NCBI GenBank assembly: GCA_023935145.1
Contig: CM043705.1
Location: 52,894,084 to 52,958,083 of the forward strand
DNA: 64,000 bases
Origin: Bretschneidera sinensis
Lineage: Eukaryota; Streptophyta; Magnoliopsida; Brassicales; Akaniaceae
Reading direction: 5' to 3'
The position numbers were made by a program, and so were the translations under genes. The notes beneath the pieces are model-generated. The model worked only from the letters and a program-made list of their open reading frames with translations. It was not told the DNA's origin and ran no database searches. Shown here piece after piece: positions 43,927 to 54,873 of the stretch. Each line of letters starts with the position of its first letter. Position 1 is the stretch's first letter.

Positions 43927-43990
43927 TTAATTTCATATTTCGTTTAATTCGATAGAAGAGCAGATCAACACACGCGTTAACACGTATTGA
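43691..43990. mobile_element. Foldback (inverted-repeat) element, MITE-like
   Basis: The left arm (43701-43786) contains TGCGTGTTGAT, TTCTATCGGATTAAACGAAATATGA-like sequence and TCTTATGACTATACG. The right arm (43858-43985) is its inverse: CGTATGATCATAAGA, then TCATATTTCGTTTAATTCGA and ATCAACACACGCG. Arms of about 85-90 bp are interrupted on the right by a 48-bp TA run (43876-43923). The middle (43787-43857) is unpaired. No coding capacity. The exact ends and target duplication are unclear. Confidence 0.7.
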
Positions 43991-43994
43991 GATG

Positions 43995-43997
<3 letters not shown>

Positions 43998-44046
<49 letters not shown>
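43998..44046. repeat. TA microsatellite
   Basis: Pure TA run of about 49 bp directly after the foldback element. A second run lies in its right arm at 43876-43923. Confidence 0.95.
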
Positions 44047-44047
<1 letters not shown>

Positions 44048-45583
44048 TACAAAGAGAGGTGGTTATTTTGAGTTAAAACAACCGAGAGATGCATGGATTT
44101 AATTAAGATAATTATATGGTTTCATTCATATCTCTTTGTTCAAAGTTAAATGTGTGGGTCAGATCATCCATCATGAGTCTTCAACCCAAACCAGCCCGGA
44201 TTTCTTACAATTAGAGTATTAAGGACTTAGATAAAGGATAATCACTTACTCTACTATTCTTTATAGAGTATAAAGCATCCAATTAAACAGGAGAGAATAA
44301 TTTATCGAATTCTCACGTTTTCTTTATCTACTTTACATCCGGAACCTCTCCCTTACTCTTCTTTCCATCATCTAAACATAGTATCGATCATTGATATCAT
44401 ATTTCACATATACAATAATTCAATAGATATATTTTACTATTTTATAAATTCATTTTTAAAATGTCAAAAATGGAACCTTGATGTTTTCCAAAACATTTAA
44501 AATTTTCTGGTTAATGGACCAGAAAGAAAACTGTAATACGCGTTCAAAGAATATGGGCCAATTTTCATAGTAGTCAGTTCAAGCCCGTCATATGTGGGCC
44601 CTTAACTTTGTTTTCTCGCCATGAATTCAAACTCTTGAGACTTTGGAGTCTGCTTTCAAGAATTTTATAACCTTCACGGCCGCAGACCTTTCTTTTTTCC
44701 TGGGTAAAGCTAAATACAATTTCATTTTGTCATTTTCTTTTATAATTTAGAGTATATATATATTATTTAGTATTTTATTATTATTTTTTGAGTTTTGAAC
44801 AAAGAAAAAATAAAATTTTGGATCCATATTCGAATTTGTTATCCAGTATCCGCCCTCGTTTGATTCAACATATAAATTTTTCAAGTTTCGATATAAAAAA
44901 TTAACCAATAAACCGGTAATATAAGGATTACTATGCTTAAATTCTCTAAACTCAATAACTAAATTACAACTCTCAATACTTACATTTCACAGGGTCATCA
45001 ATATATTTATTACTATCATTATTTTATTTAAATAAGCTAAATTATTAGTGTTATAATTGTTTTAGTTTTATTTAAATAAATTTCTACCTATAAAAATGAA
45101 ATTATAATAAATATCAAATATAAAGACCTTTTACTCATTTTATATATTTTCTAAAAAGCACAAAAAATACCATGGATATAGGGGAAACTGAGCGTGTATT
45201 TTGCCGCATAAACAAAATGAATACATTTTTATCTCGTTAATGTAGCAAAAAACTAATATATCGAGTTTATACTACCGTGATAAGCAGGGATGATAACGGG
45301 ATGGTTTTGAAGGAAAGAGTGTCATCTTTGTTTTCGTTTACAAAATATTATTCGTCTCCATCTTTATTTTCGTCGAAGATTTAATTTTATTTTTTGTCCC
45401 ATTCTCGTCAAAGATTTCCAAAGATCTCAATATTCATCATCGTCCTTGTTTATAAACTAAAACAGAGATTCTTCATAAAAAAAAAAATAAAGATTGTCTG
45501 TTAACTTAATTTTTTAAAAATAAAATAAATGTTCAATACAAAGTATAAACATTGTATCATTTCTACATCCCACAAATTGGAGG
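44047..45583. other. AT-rich intergenic DNA; no gene recognised
   Basis: No open frame of note, no recognised repeat ends. Confidence 0.5.
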
Positions 45584-45781
45584 AATACTTGGCTAGACCG
45601 GGTCCAAAACATTAAAACTAATGTTTTAGACTCGTCCAAAAATTCATTGGTAATTTTAAAGAACTTAAATGGTAATATTATTTTTTGGTTCCCACGTTTA
45701 TGATGGAATTACTAGTGAAGTTCCTTAAAATTACCAATGAAATTTCGAACGGATCTAAAACTTTCGGTCTGGCTAAGTATT
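45584..45781. mobile_element. 198-bp foldback element, MITE-like
   Basis: The ends AATACTTGGCTAGACC and GGTCTGGCTAAGTATT are inverted copies with two mismatches. Further in, TCATTGGTAATTTTAAAGAACT (left) pairs with AAGTTCCTTAAAATTACCAATGA (right), here cited only as matching arms around 45647-45668 and 45718-45740. The whole element can fold into one hairpin. The open frame from 45685 is a by-product. Confidence 0.72.
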
Positions 45782-47044
45782 TTTACACAAATTCAAGTAA
45801 ATGTCATCTTTCATGCAAAAAAAAAATAAAAATTAAGGGGTTGGTTAGGTGGTTAATAAGTTTATCTAATATATTTATATAAAACATAAAAACCTAATGT
45901 AATAGGGGGTGGAGACAGAGATTTTACGGAGCGAAGAATGTTCCATTCATCCCTGCCATTGTTTAGACCGAAGATTTTTAAAAAATTTCATCAACATCTT
46001 TCTGAGGATAAAATCCTCTTCATACCCGTTCTCAACAGATCAAAGAATTCTGAAATTTTGCTAAAAATGAATTATTTTACCATCCCTAAAGATAAATTCA
46101 ACATATCTAAAAATTTATCTAAATTTGACTTATGCTTAATGCATGATGTGTAATTATTAAAAAAACAATTCTTAATTAAATTGAAATTAAAATTAATGTT
46201 GTAGAGCTGATTTAAGCTCTATTAATAATTTGGCTCCCCTTTACCATCGTTACCTGTGAATAAACAGAGGTATTACCAAGCATTAGTGACTGAGAACTTC
46301 CTCGTTATTTTCAATGGTCAAACCTTGATCTCATTGATGTATAATTGTTTACGTTAACTGAACTTTGGCATCGATATCATTGGAAAAAAAAAATCTACAA
46401 CTAATCAAATTAGGCCTTTAGTATTTAATTTAAGGGATAGCTATCTATTAATTAGTACTCGGGAAAGTCACTTGACAGATAACATTTGAGTAGCCTGTAA
46501 ATCATTTTTTTAGGCACCAAATTAATTACATTGCATCACAAAATAGTTATAAATTCTATCATTTACAAGAACAAAAATACTAAAAAAAACATAAATTATT
46601 AACAGAACAAAATCCCAAATGTGTTTTTCATTTGACTTTTTTTGTAATAATTTATCTGCGAGATAATTATAAAATTCGAATATGTTTATGTCAAAAATGC
46701 ACTTTCATCTCTTTATGTAATATACTTGTATTCTTGAATTTGTGTAAACCCTAATTGAAAAACTATACACTTGCAAGTCTGAATCTCTATTTTTATGAAT
46801 AGGTGCATATTTTTAAAATAGAGATGCAATTGTATTTTTTATATAAACACAAGGGTATTTTTGTAATAAGCTATTTAAAAAAGAATAATATTGCAGTTCT
46901 TCTGATGATGAACTTAATTTCCTATTTTCATTCAATTGGACACTTCCTTTAAAAATTGGATTTGTCTCTTTTAACATATAATTCAACAACATTTTTCCAT
47001 TTTTAACCTTAATTTTTTTGGGACATTCCTGTCCTTTTTTTTAA
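45782..47044. other. AT-rich intergenic DNA upstream of the glycosyltransferase relic; nothing certain
   Basis: A short frame near 46259-46345 could be a fragment of an exon but matches nothing I can name. No promoter for the relic was identified. Confidence 0.4.
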
Positions 47045-47985
47045 TGGTTGCATAAAGGAAACGCTGGGAGGGGAGAAAACTAGACCTATTGTAAAGGCAG
47101 ACAAGTCAGCTGCGACCGTTCTCACAAAAACTATGATCTCTGCTCGATCAATGGCCCAACTGTCTTGGACCCTACCGCCTCCACATTCTTCACCTTGGCC
47201 CCCAGCGCAACGCCATGGTTTTTTGTGGAGAAAATCAGGCCTTACCCGAGAAAGAACGAAAACCACACAATGTCACGAATCAAGGAGCTCAAAATCACCC
47301 AAGGGCCACTTGGCCCAATATGTGAAGCCCAACACAACCTACCTGCCCTAGTATTCAGTGCGGGCGGCTACACAAGTTACTTCTTCCATGATGGGTTCAT
47401 CCCCCTCTTTATCACCGTTAATTCGGTTTTCCCCAATCAAGATTTCATCGTCGTGATATCAAAGGCTCGTGATTGATGGGTCAATAAGTATGCAGATTTA
47501 TTACGTAGTTTCAGCAAACACCCTATCATAAACCTCGATAATGATACTTCCACCCATTGTTTTACTTCTGCTAGTCTAGGCTTTATTTCTCATGGTTTTA
47601 TGTAATTGAATTTGAGCCAATGGCTAGGACCCCATTACACCAAGCTTATGTGTTGATTAATTCAAGTCATGCAATGATTGGTGTGCATGGTGCGACGCTT
47701 ACACATTTGTTATTTCTTCAACCCGAGTTGGTATTCGGGCAAGTGGTGCCGCTAGGGACCGAGTGAGCGGCGAAAGTGTGCTACGAAAATGGGGGTTGAG
47801 TACATCGAGTATAGGATTGGTGTGGAGGAGAGTAGCTTAGTTGAGAAATTTGATAGAAATGATTTGTTGAAAAGTTGGTCGAGTATGTGAAGGATCAAAA
47901 TGTTAGATCGGATTTAGTTTGGTTCAAGGAATATTTGAAGGAAATGTATAAGAAAGCAAAGGATTTTATGGACAAAGAGGGATAA
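47045..47985 (+). pseudogene. GT61-family glycosyltransferase pseudogene
   Basis: Reads like the plant GT61 family (xylan arabinosyl- or xylosyltransferase-like proteins of the Golgi, DUF563). Segments in order are CDRSHKNYDLCSINGPTVLD, KIRPYPRKNENHTMSRIKEL, LVFSAGGYTSYFFHD, GFIPLFITVN, QDFIVVISKARD (to 47473), HPIINLDNDTSTHCF, then LINSSHAMIGVHGATLTHLL (about 47655-47715), FGQVVPLGTE, IGVEESSLVEKFD and KKAKDFMDKEG ending at TAA 47985. A TGA at 47474 replaces the first tryptophan of the usual RDWW. Roughly 100 codons are missing between 47603 and 47610. More stops follow at about 47763 and 47797. The N-terminal exon with the membrane anchor was not found. This is the only host-gene trace in the window. 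Confidence 0.85.
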
Positions 47986-49579
47986 TTTGCTTCTTCTTTT
48001 TTGTAAGGATGTTGGTCTTTACGTAACAAGAGCAAAAAGAACAATTTTGGAAAAGTCTTGTAATTAATTACTCCATTAATAAGTTTATTCCAATGTGATA
48101 TAGTATATGAAAATACAAATTTGGAGAAATTGTTAGACATAAGGGATGTTGGTCTTACGTAATGTGAAAACTACAAAAATATCTTTAAAGTTTGTCCTAA
48201 ACTACAACTGCACCTTTTTATTTGAAAAGCATATAGAAGCACTCCTTAACTCAACCATGATTAGCGAAAGATAGTAAAAATGTGCTACGATGATATCTTG
48301 TTAGGATTTTGAAGTTAAAGGACTAAAATGCAACTCTCCCTTATAAAGGTATGTGGATTTATTCCCTGCAATGAATGATCTCTTTTTCTCTTTCATTTTC
48401 ATCTATCTTCTCCATCATCGATTTGTTGCACTTGTTCATAATCATCATCGTATCAAAGCAATTTTTTTTTTCAAATAGAAGTTAAGAGGGCAACACAGTG
48501 CATCTCGAAATCAATTCACCTCAAATTTGTGTAATTCAAATACTTTTTAGAACCAAGTTTTTTTTTTTTTTTTTTTTTTTGAATTTCATACTCTCGCATT
48601 TTCTTCTCTCGCAACAAGAAAAGCCAAGCTTTTCTATCCCAACGAAATCTATTGATTTTTTTTTTTTACAATTTTTCTTGAATTTTTGTCTCAATCTCAC
48701 ATCCCTCACTAAACTAAAATTTTGCGGGGAGGGAAAACTAATGGTGGAAGGATGAAGACATTTTGACGGTTTTGTGCCAAGTTCTACCGATGATGGTGAA
48801 AAGACAACGAGATTATTGAAAGGGGAGTCGCAAGAGGGCACTGCCTTGCTGAAGTTCATGTCACCGTGCCCACGGGTGGAGTGCAAGAATGAGGAATTGT
48901 TAGCGCCATGTGAAATTGTAAAAAAAAAATGTCATCAACAATTGTTTTAAATCTATCTTGATGTATTTCACTTACATATTTTCTCTTTTTAAGTACATCT
49001 GTTTTCTTTAAAGCCAAATGCAATCTTTTAATTAGGACAAACAAATTTTGTTTTAATGCATTTTGATTTTAGACAAAATAACTTAAGGATTGGTGAGATT
49101 TTGCAAAGTAAATATATTAATTTTATTTTAAACCATGAGCGATTTTATTTTAATTAAATCAACGGAGTGTAAGGATCTGTTAAAATTTTTTTATATAAAA
49201 ATATAAAGTTTACATAAATGTGATAAAAAAAAGCATAGAGTATTGAATAATTTCAAAAAATATTATGTAATAACATCTCATGCCATTTGTAATTTGACAC
49301 ATCGATTTTCAAAACTGTGGACACTAATTAAGTTAAGTTAGTTGTTAATTAGAAAACCTTTTAATTTGCAATCCTCCATATTTTAAATTTGGAAAGTTTG
49401 TTATTTTGTTTTAGTGTCCCTATGTATATAAATTTTCGTTCTTTATGCAAGAATTAATTTTTCATAGGTATTCAAGAGTTAATACTTACATTCATCCCAT
49501 GATAAAACTTTTTTTTTTTTTTTACTTTTCTTGATCTCTACTTCTTTAGTACCAATATTGTTTTCGTTTTCATTCTCTC
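47986..49579. other. AT-rich intergenic DNA; no gene recognised
   Basis: Contains long T runs (about 48560-48582 and 49509-49523). Open frames here (for example 48498-48755) come from poly-T and have no known motif. Confidence 0.5.
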
Positions 49580-49995
49580 TGATAGTAACAGAGGAAGCAA
49601 GGAACAAGTAGAGTACAACAAAGAGAGGGAAGAAAAGGGACAACAACAGGAAAAGAAGAACTACAGGACTGTGAAGAAGGACAGAAAGGTAGTAGCATTA
49701 GGAGTACTAAAGCTAGAAGACTTCTCAACATACTTCAAGACTACTAGCTGTGAGATCAGAACAGTTAGAGCTGTTAAAGGTTTTTAGAACAGTTAGTAAG
49801 CTGTAACTAATTAATTGAGTCTTGATTCTTGCAGTGTGCAAGAGATTATAAATAGAATTGTAAATGCAATACTTGGGAGTAAGAATGAAATCAGTTTCTT
49901 TTCATCTTGTTTTCTCTCTTCTTTCCTTTATTGCTCAGCAATAATTCTGGAGTTCTCCTTGGATTCGAAGCAAGGACTGAGTTGTGTTAGTACCA
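49580..49995 (+). repeat. 5' LTR of the Reina-type element
   Basis: TGATAGTAAC to TGTTAGTACCA, ending right before the primer site. TATAAATAG (about 49847-49855) is a good TATA box. Confidence 0.7.
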
Positions 49996-50014
49996 TTGGT
50001 GCTTTCATTGTCTC
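49996..50014 (+). other. Primer binding site region of the Reina-type element
   Basis: TTGGTGCTTTCATTGTCTC follows the LTR directly. This is a primer region common in short-LTR plant gypsy elements and differs from the initiator-Met type of the neighbours. Confidence 0.65.
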
Positions 50015-50101
50015 TTTCAACCTCTTTTCCCTTACACACCATCAATTACCACAGTCAATCTTCCCTTGCAACATCAACATTCTTGCAAATTCTTGTTCAC
50101 A

Positions 50102-51104
50102 ATGGCATATGAAACAAGATGGAAACATGTGGATACAGTAATTGAGAAGCTCATTGAAGACCTCTCTAAATTAACTTCTACTGTAACAAACATACAAAAG
50201 GAGCTAATTTGATCTCAACAAACTCAAACAGATCTCTCTCGTTTGGTCAGAGAAGACATGATGATGTTATTAGCCCCCATTCAACAACTTTATACTTTCA
50301 GACCCAACCCTCTTGAACAACCTAACCAGAATCCTCGCCCGCAACCACAAATTCTATTCAGACCAATGAAACTGGAGTGCACTCGTTTTAGTGGAGGAGA
50401 TCCCAGTGATTGGTTATTCAAGATTGAAAAATACTTTTCGTACCACCATACTCCAGTGTATCAAAGATTGGAGGTGTTTGCATTCCACTTGGATGGAGCA
50501 GCTGCTAGCTGGTCTCAATGGGTTAGTCTCAGCAATCATACAGAAATTGGGAAGAGGAGACTAAAATGTAAGCCAAGTTTGGACCTTCTTTGTTTACAGA
50601 TCCGTTGGGATCTTTGACAAAACTAATCCAAACGAGGTCTGTAGCAGAGTACCAATCTCAATTTGAGGAATTATCCAGCAAAATTCCTCATCTCAATGAA
50701 CAATTCTTAAAGAGTTGTTATATTTTAGGCTTAAAACCAGAAATCAAGAGGGAAGTGTTAGCTCATCAACCTCAAGATCTCCACCATGCTTGCAGTCTTG
50801 CAAGATTACAAAAAGACAAGATACAAGACCTGAGATCCTTTAAGCCTTGGCATTCCAGGATGACACCAACCAATTCTTTACTTGGACCACCTCCTGATCT
50901 AACAGTTATTAAACCTCTCCAGACTTTCAAGACACCTATCAGAAAATTATCTCAAGAAGAGATGCAAAGAAGAAGAGAAAAAGGTCTTTGTTACAATTGT
51001 GAAGAAAAATATGGTCCATGCCATAAATACAAAATCAAAGGTGATTTGTTAATAATGGCAGGAGCAGAATTAGATCACTTGGAAGAGGAGATAACAACAA
51101 AATA
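50102..51104 (+). pseudogene. gag: gag of the Reina-type element (broken)
   Basis: The ATG at 50102 opens AYETRWKHVDTVIEKLIEDL. A TGA at about 50210 interrupts it. Then follow the core MKLECTRFSGGDPSDWLFKI, VYQRLEVFAFHLDGAAASW, a short deletion and frameshift near 50590, and GSLTKLIQTRSVAEYQSQFE with ILGLKPEIKREVLAHQP. The zinc-knuckle region reads GLCYNCEEKYGPCHKYK, which keeps C-x2-C and a later C-x2-H. The frame ends at TAA 51103-51105. Confidence 0.85.
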
Positions 51105-51150
51105 AGAAGGGAATTGCTATAACTACCAAGATCCTCAAGCTGCAATCAGT

Positions 51151-51543
51151 TTGCATGCACTTCTTGGAAAACAAACTCCAAGAACAATTATATTGCAAGG
51201 TTTTGTTAACAAGAAACCTTTGCAAATCTTAATTGATAGAGGAAGCACCCATAACTTTATCCAAGAGAGAATTGTCAAATTCTTAGGCTTACAGATTTCT
51301 CAAACTCCTCAGTTCAGTGTGCAAGTTGGAAGTGGAGAATTCTTAACTTGTTTGGGAATTTGCAAAGAAATAATTGTGGAATTACAAGGTCATCACTTCC
51401 CCATTGATCTTTATGTCTTACCTCTCCAAGGAGCAGAACTTCTTCTAGGTGTTCAATGGCTAGAACCATTGGGTCTAGTCACTACAGATTACTCAAGCTC
51501 AACAATGGAGTTTACTTGTCAAGGGGCTCGGATCCACTCATAA
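51151..51543 (+). pseudogene. Aspartic protease of the Reina-type element (active site altered)
   Basis: QILIDRGSTHNFI is the active-site segment. The family has D-S-G-S-T, but here arginine replaces the serine next to the catalytic aspartate, which is probably inactivating. It continues FPIDLYVLPLQGAELLLGVQWLEPLG, the second conserved segment, and ends with TAA at 51543. No other stop in 130 codons. Confidence 0.82.
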
Positions 51544-51758
51544 GGAGATAGAGAGATTTAGTCTTGGCATATTTCTCCCCAAAAGCTCAAACAATTGGCA
51601 GCAAAAGATGGTATAGCTTCTTGCTTTCAATTATTGGCAGTCTCTTCTATTCAGACACCTCCAGAAGCACAACAATCATCAACTATTGACTCATTGGAAT
51701 TGGAAGCATTACTCAAACAATTTCCCTATGTATTCCAAGAACCTTTTTCATTACCTCT
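51544..51758 (+). pseudogene. Protease to reverse transcriptase linker of the Reina-type element (truncated)
   Basis: The frame from 51595 gives ELEALLKQFPYVFQEPFSLP, the segment just before the reverse transcriptase fingers. The match stops at the copia LTR start. Confidence 0.7.
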
Positions 51759-52866
51759 TGTTGACCCATATTTGATTTTAACAATGACAAAACATTACTC
51801 TAATTGCACTAACGATTTTATCTAAGTGTTTAAGCGGTAAAACCATTCAGTACAGAAATAAGATGCAAGAACTTAACACGATTTAGACACCAAAACAAGC
51901 CAGAAGATCTAGAATAGGCATTAAGGTAATTAAAACAATTGTAAATCTCTTATGTTCAATTATATAACTTGATCTGTGGCTCAATTTACAAAAGATTTTG
52001 ACAAAACTAAAAATATAAAAAGTTTCTAAGTTAAAAACTGTTTTTTGAAAAGGAAAACTGGGTTGAAGGACAACCCAGTCGACTGGTTCCCTATACCAGT
52101 CGACTGGGATATGGGAAAAAAAGTTTCCAGTCTACTGGTGCTGAGGACCTAGTCGATTGGTAGCTTCACCTAGTCGTCTGGTAACTTGACCTAGTCGACT
52201 GGTAATTCAAAAAATATGATCATTTGAGACACGAGACTTGAGAATTTAATGCCCAAAACCTACCGAGTCAGTGTCAAACGGTCATATTTATTCAAGGTTA
52301 TATAAACCCACTTCAATGAGCATTTAAAAGAAAATAGAACACATTCAATTTACAAGATAACTCATTAATTCTCAAAAGCTTTAAAAAATTTATTGTTGAG
52401 CCATTCTTCAAGCTTATTCTTGAAAGAAAGATATATTGTTCATTTGTAAAAGTACTTATTACTATCTCTCTACCATTTACTTTACAATAAATTCTGATTA
52501 TTGTAAAGGGAAAGAGTTGTTATAACTCTTAGAGTGTTTAGGATTAAACACTTCATTGTAGCTTCTGTGAGGAAGAGATCAATTGTAAGGTTTGTGCAAC
52601 ACCTGTGAAGTTACACGACTACAGGTTTTAGTGGATTGCTTCAAGGAGGTTCCTTGAAGAGAGTGGATGTAAGGTCGGAGAGATTTCGATATTGTCGAAC
52701 CACTATAAACGGAGTTTGCATGCTCTCTTCCTTAAACTCCTTTACTTTCAAGCATATTATTTGATTGTGTGCTTTGTGTATTTAACTGTTTAAAAACTTG
52801 CAAGTTAATTAGCAAAAGTTTTTAAAACCCATTTCACCCCCTCTTGGGTTTGAACCTCGGTTTACA
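51759..52866 (+). repeat. 5' LTR of the copia element
   Basis: Ends at CTCGGTTTACA (52866) before the primer site. The start at TGTTGACCCA (51759) is inferred from where the Reina coding match stops and could be off by a few tens of bases. A cluster of six 12-bp palindromes lies at 52075-52202. Confidence 0.68.
52075..52202 (+). promoter_or_regulatory. Cluster of six CCAGTCGACTGG-type palindromes in the copia LTR
   Basis: Perfect CCAGTCGACTGG at 52075-52086 and 52096-52107. Near copies follow at 52127-52138 (CCAGTCTACTGG), 52149-52160 (CTAGTCGATTGG), 52170-52181 (CTAGTCGTCTGG) and 52191-52202 (CTAGTCGACTGG). The motif reads the same on both strands and spacing is 21-31 bp, as for a dimeric DNA-binding protein. 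Function is inferred only. Confidence 0.6.
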
Positions 52867-52868
52867 AT

Positions 52869-52880
52869 TGGTATCAGAGC
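52869..52880 (+). other. Primer binding site of the copia element
   Basis: TGGTATCAGAGC, initiator Met-tRNA type, two bases after the LTR end. Confidence 0.88.
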
Positions 52881-52921
52881 TTCGTACTCAATTTCAGGCT
52901 TAAAATCCTTGAGTTGATCTG

Positions 52922-54400
52922 ATGGCATCTAATAGCTATATCGAAGGGCATTCCTATACTAGGCCTCCTTTGTTCAGTGGCTCTAACTATAACTATTGGA
53001 AAAATGTAATGAAAATATTTGTCGAAGGACAAGATTACAATCTATGGAGAGTCATTGAAGAATGACCTAGAATTCCTACAAAGGAAATAATTATTGGAGA
53101 AATCAATCATACAATGTCTAAACTCAAAACGGAGTTTAATAAAGAGGATTGTAGAATGATGTCTTTCAATAGTAGAGCAACTAGCATGTTACATTGTGGT
53201 TTAGATATTGCTGAATACAATAAAATTTCTACATGTATTTCAGCTAAAGAAATTTGGGATAAATTATAAGTTACATATGAAGGAACTAGCGAAATTAAAA
53301 AATCAAAATTCTATAAGCTAGTGTCCGAATATGAAACTTTCAAAATGTCTCCAAATGAAACTATTTCTCAAATGCACTCACGTTTTACTACCATTGTTAA
53401 CGGTTTAAAGCTTCATGGTAGGAACATTGGGGAATTTGAACTAACGAGGAAGATCTTAAGGTCTTTTCCATCCACTTGAAAAGAAAAAAAGACGGCCATA
53501 ATGGAGGCAAAAGATTTCTACAAACTAGATATCGAAACACTCATCGGATCACTGTTGACATATGAGATAGAGGAAATAAATCCCGTTGTCAATAATGATG
53601 AGAAGAAGAATAAGCAAATTGCTCTCAAAGCCTCTACGAGCAACAAAGAGGAAGAAAAAGAAGAAGAGGTTGAGAACAGCGAAGAAGATGGTTAGATGTC
53701 CTTAATCATCAAAAGGTTTCACAAGTTCTTGAAAAAGAGCAAGAAACCTTACACAAGGGATTTCACTCCAAAAAGGGAACCTCTTGTGTGTTACGGTTGT
53801 AAGAAGCCCGGTCACATCAAGACCGATTGTACAACAACGAGCAAACCATATAAGAGCTTCAAAAAGAAAGCTATGATTACAACCACATGGAGTGATGACG
53901 AAGAAGAAGAATCTTTGGACAATGAGGTCAGATATAAGGAGATTGTCAACCTATGCATAATGACAATCGACGACGAAAATGAGATATCAAATTCTTCCCT
54001 TTCTAGTAATAACGTTGTTAGTAGTAGTGAAGAATTAATTGAGGTTATAAATGAAATGTACGAAGAATTGAAGAAATTCGATTATAGGAATACCACCCTA
54101 AAAAAGGAAGTATTATTTTTTTCTAAAGAGATGGAAGGCTTAAAAGAAGAAAAAGAAAAACTATCTTCCATACTTTATGATTCTTCACAAGATTTTCTAA
54201 AAAATGAAAACGAAAATCTAAATAAGAAAATAATGGAATTGAATAGCACCATATCTAGACTTATGTTGGGAAAAGAAAATCTAGATGAAGTGTTATCTAG
54301 ACAAAGATTGAATGGAGGAAAATTCGGCTTGGGTTATTCTTCATTAGGCAAGCAAAAGTCAAAAGAGACTTTGTTCATTAAAACAACATGTTTGAATTAA
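52922..54400 (+). pseudogene. gag: gag of the copia element (broken)
   Basis: The ATG at 52922 gives a classic copia Gag: RPPLFSGSNYNYWKNVMKIF, ISAKEIWDKL, YETFKMSPNETISQMHSRF and KLHGRNIGEFELTRKILRSF, the UBN2 region. Stops interrupt it at about 53066, 53268 and 53477, and a TAG at 53693-53695. The C-terminal part (53696-54400) is open for 234 codons. It has a perfect CCHC knuckle (CYGCKKPGHIKTDC), then an acidic stretch and a coiled coil (EEKEKLSSILYDSSQDFLK...). The whole is collinear in one frame apart from the stops, so decay is recent or mostly by point changes. Confidence 0.85.
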
Positions 54401-54738
54401 ACCTCCACTTCCAAGGCCTATAGCAAGGTTAAAAGCACTCCTTTAATCTATACTAGTAAGTATAAAAATGCGAATTTAAATTATAATGCGTTTACTAGAG
54501 ATAAACACTCTAGAAGTACACAAGCTTATATGTATGCTCATGCTAGAAATAATCCTTCAAGAAATACACATCCTAGGAGTAACCATCATATGTATCCTAG
54601 AAATAATATGTATGCTCATACTACAAGTACACATCCTAGGAGCTACCATCATACATTTCCTAGAGATAACATGTGAATTCATAACTTTAATCGTAGAAAG
54701 ATGTATCCTAAGAATTCTTATCCAAGAAACAATAGGCA
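54401..54738 (+). pseudogene. Gag C-terminal low-complexity region of the copia element (truncated)
   Basis: Past the TAA at 54398-54400 the sequence continues with repeated N/H/P/R/Y-rich codons (HARNNPSRNTHPRS, HHMYPRNN, HPRSYHHTFPRDN). A near-repeat of about 60 bp is visible twice between 54530 and 54665. The reading ends where the Del LTR starts. Confidence 0.6.
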
Positions 54739-54873
54739 TGCTATATTACCCGTGCTCTTAGAGTATGGGTAAAGAAGTAAATTGATAAATATGACATGGA
54801 ATTAAAATAATATATATGTGAAAGATTTATTATTGAATAAAATAATTCTTTTGAAAAAAAATAAATTTGAAGT
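54739..54873 (+). repeat. First 135 bp of the 5' LTR of Del element 3
   Basis: Matches 6723-6860 and 30292-30410: AAAGAAGTAAATTGATAAAT, GACATGGAATTAAAATAATA and TTATTGAATAAAATAATTCT. Cut at 54873, where the minus-strand copy begins. The last bases GAAGT are the target duplication. Confidence 0.85.

Larger units (their letters stand above)
49580..51758 (+). mobile_element. Ty3/gypsy Reina-type element, 5' part, interrupted by a copia element
   Basis: A short LTR (416 bp), a TTGGTGCTTTCATTG primer site, gag with zinc knuckle, protease and the start of the reverse transcriptase linker are present in order. The sequence stops at 51758, where a copia LTR begins. The reverse transcriptase and the rest should lie right of the window. 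Short LTRs and this primer region are usual for Reina-type chromoviruses. Confidence 0.8.

Noticed and set aside
48498..48886. Frames around the poly-T run on both strands
   Set aside because: Low-complexity F or K runs, no motif, no splice or start context.
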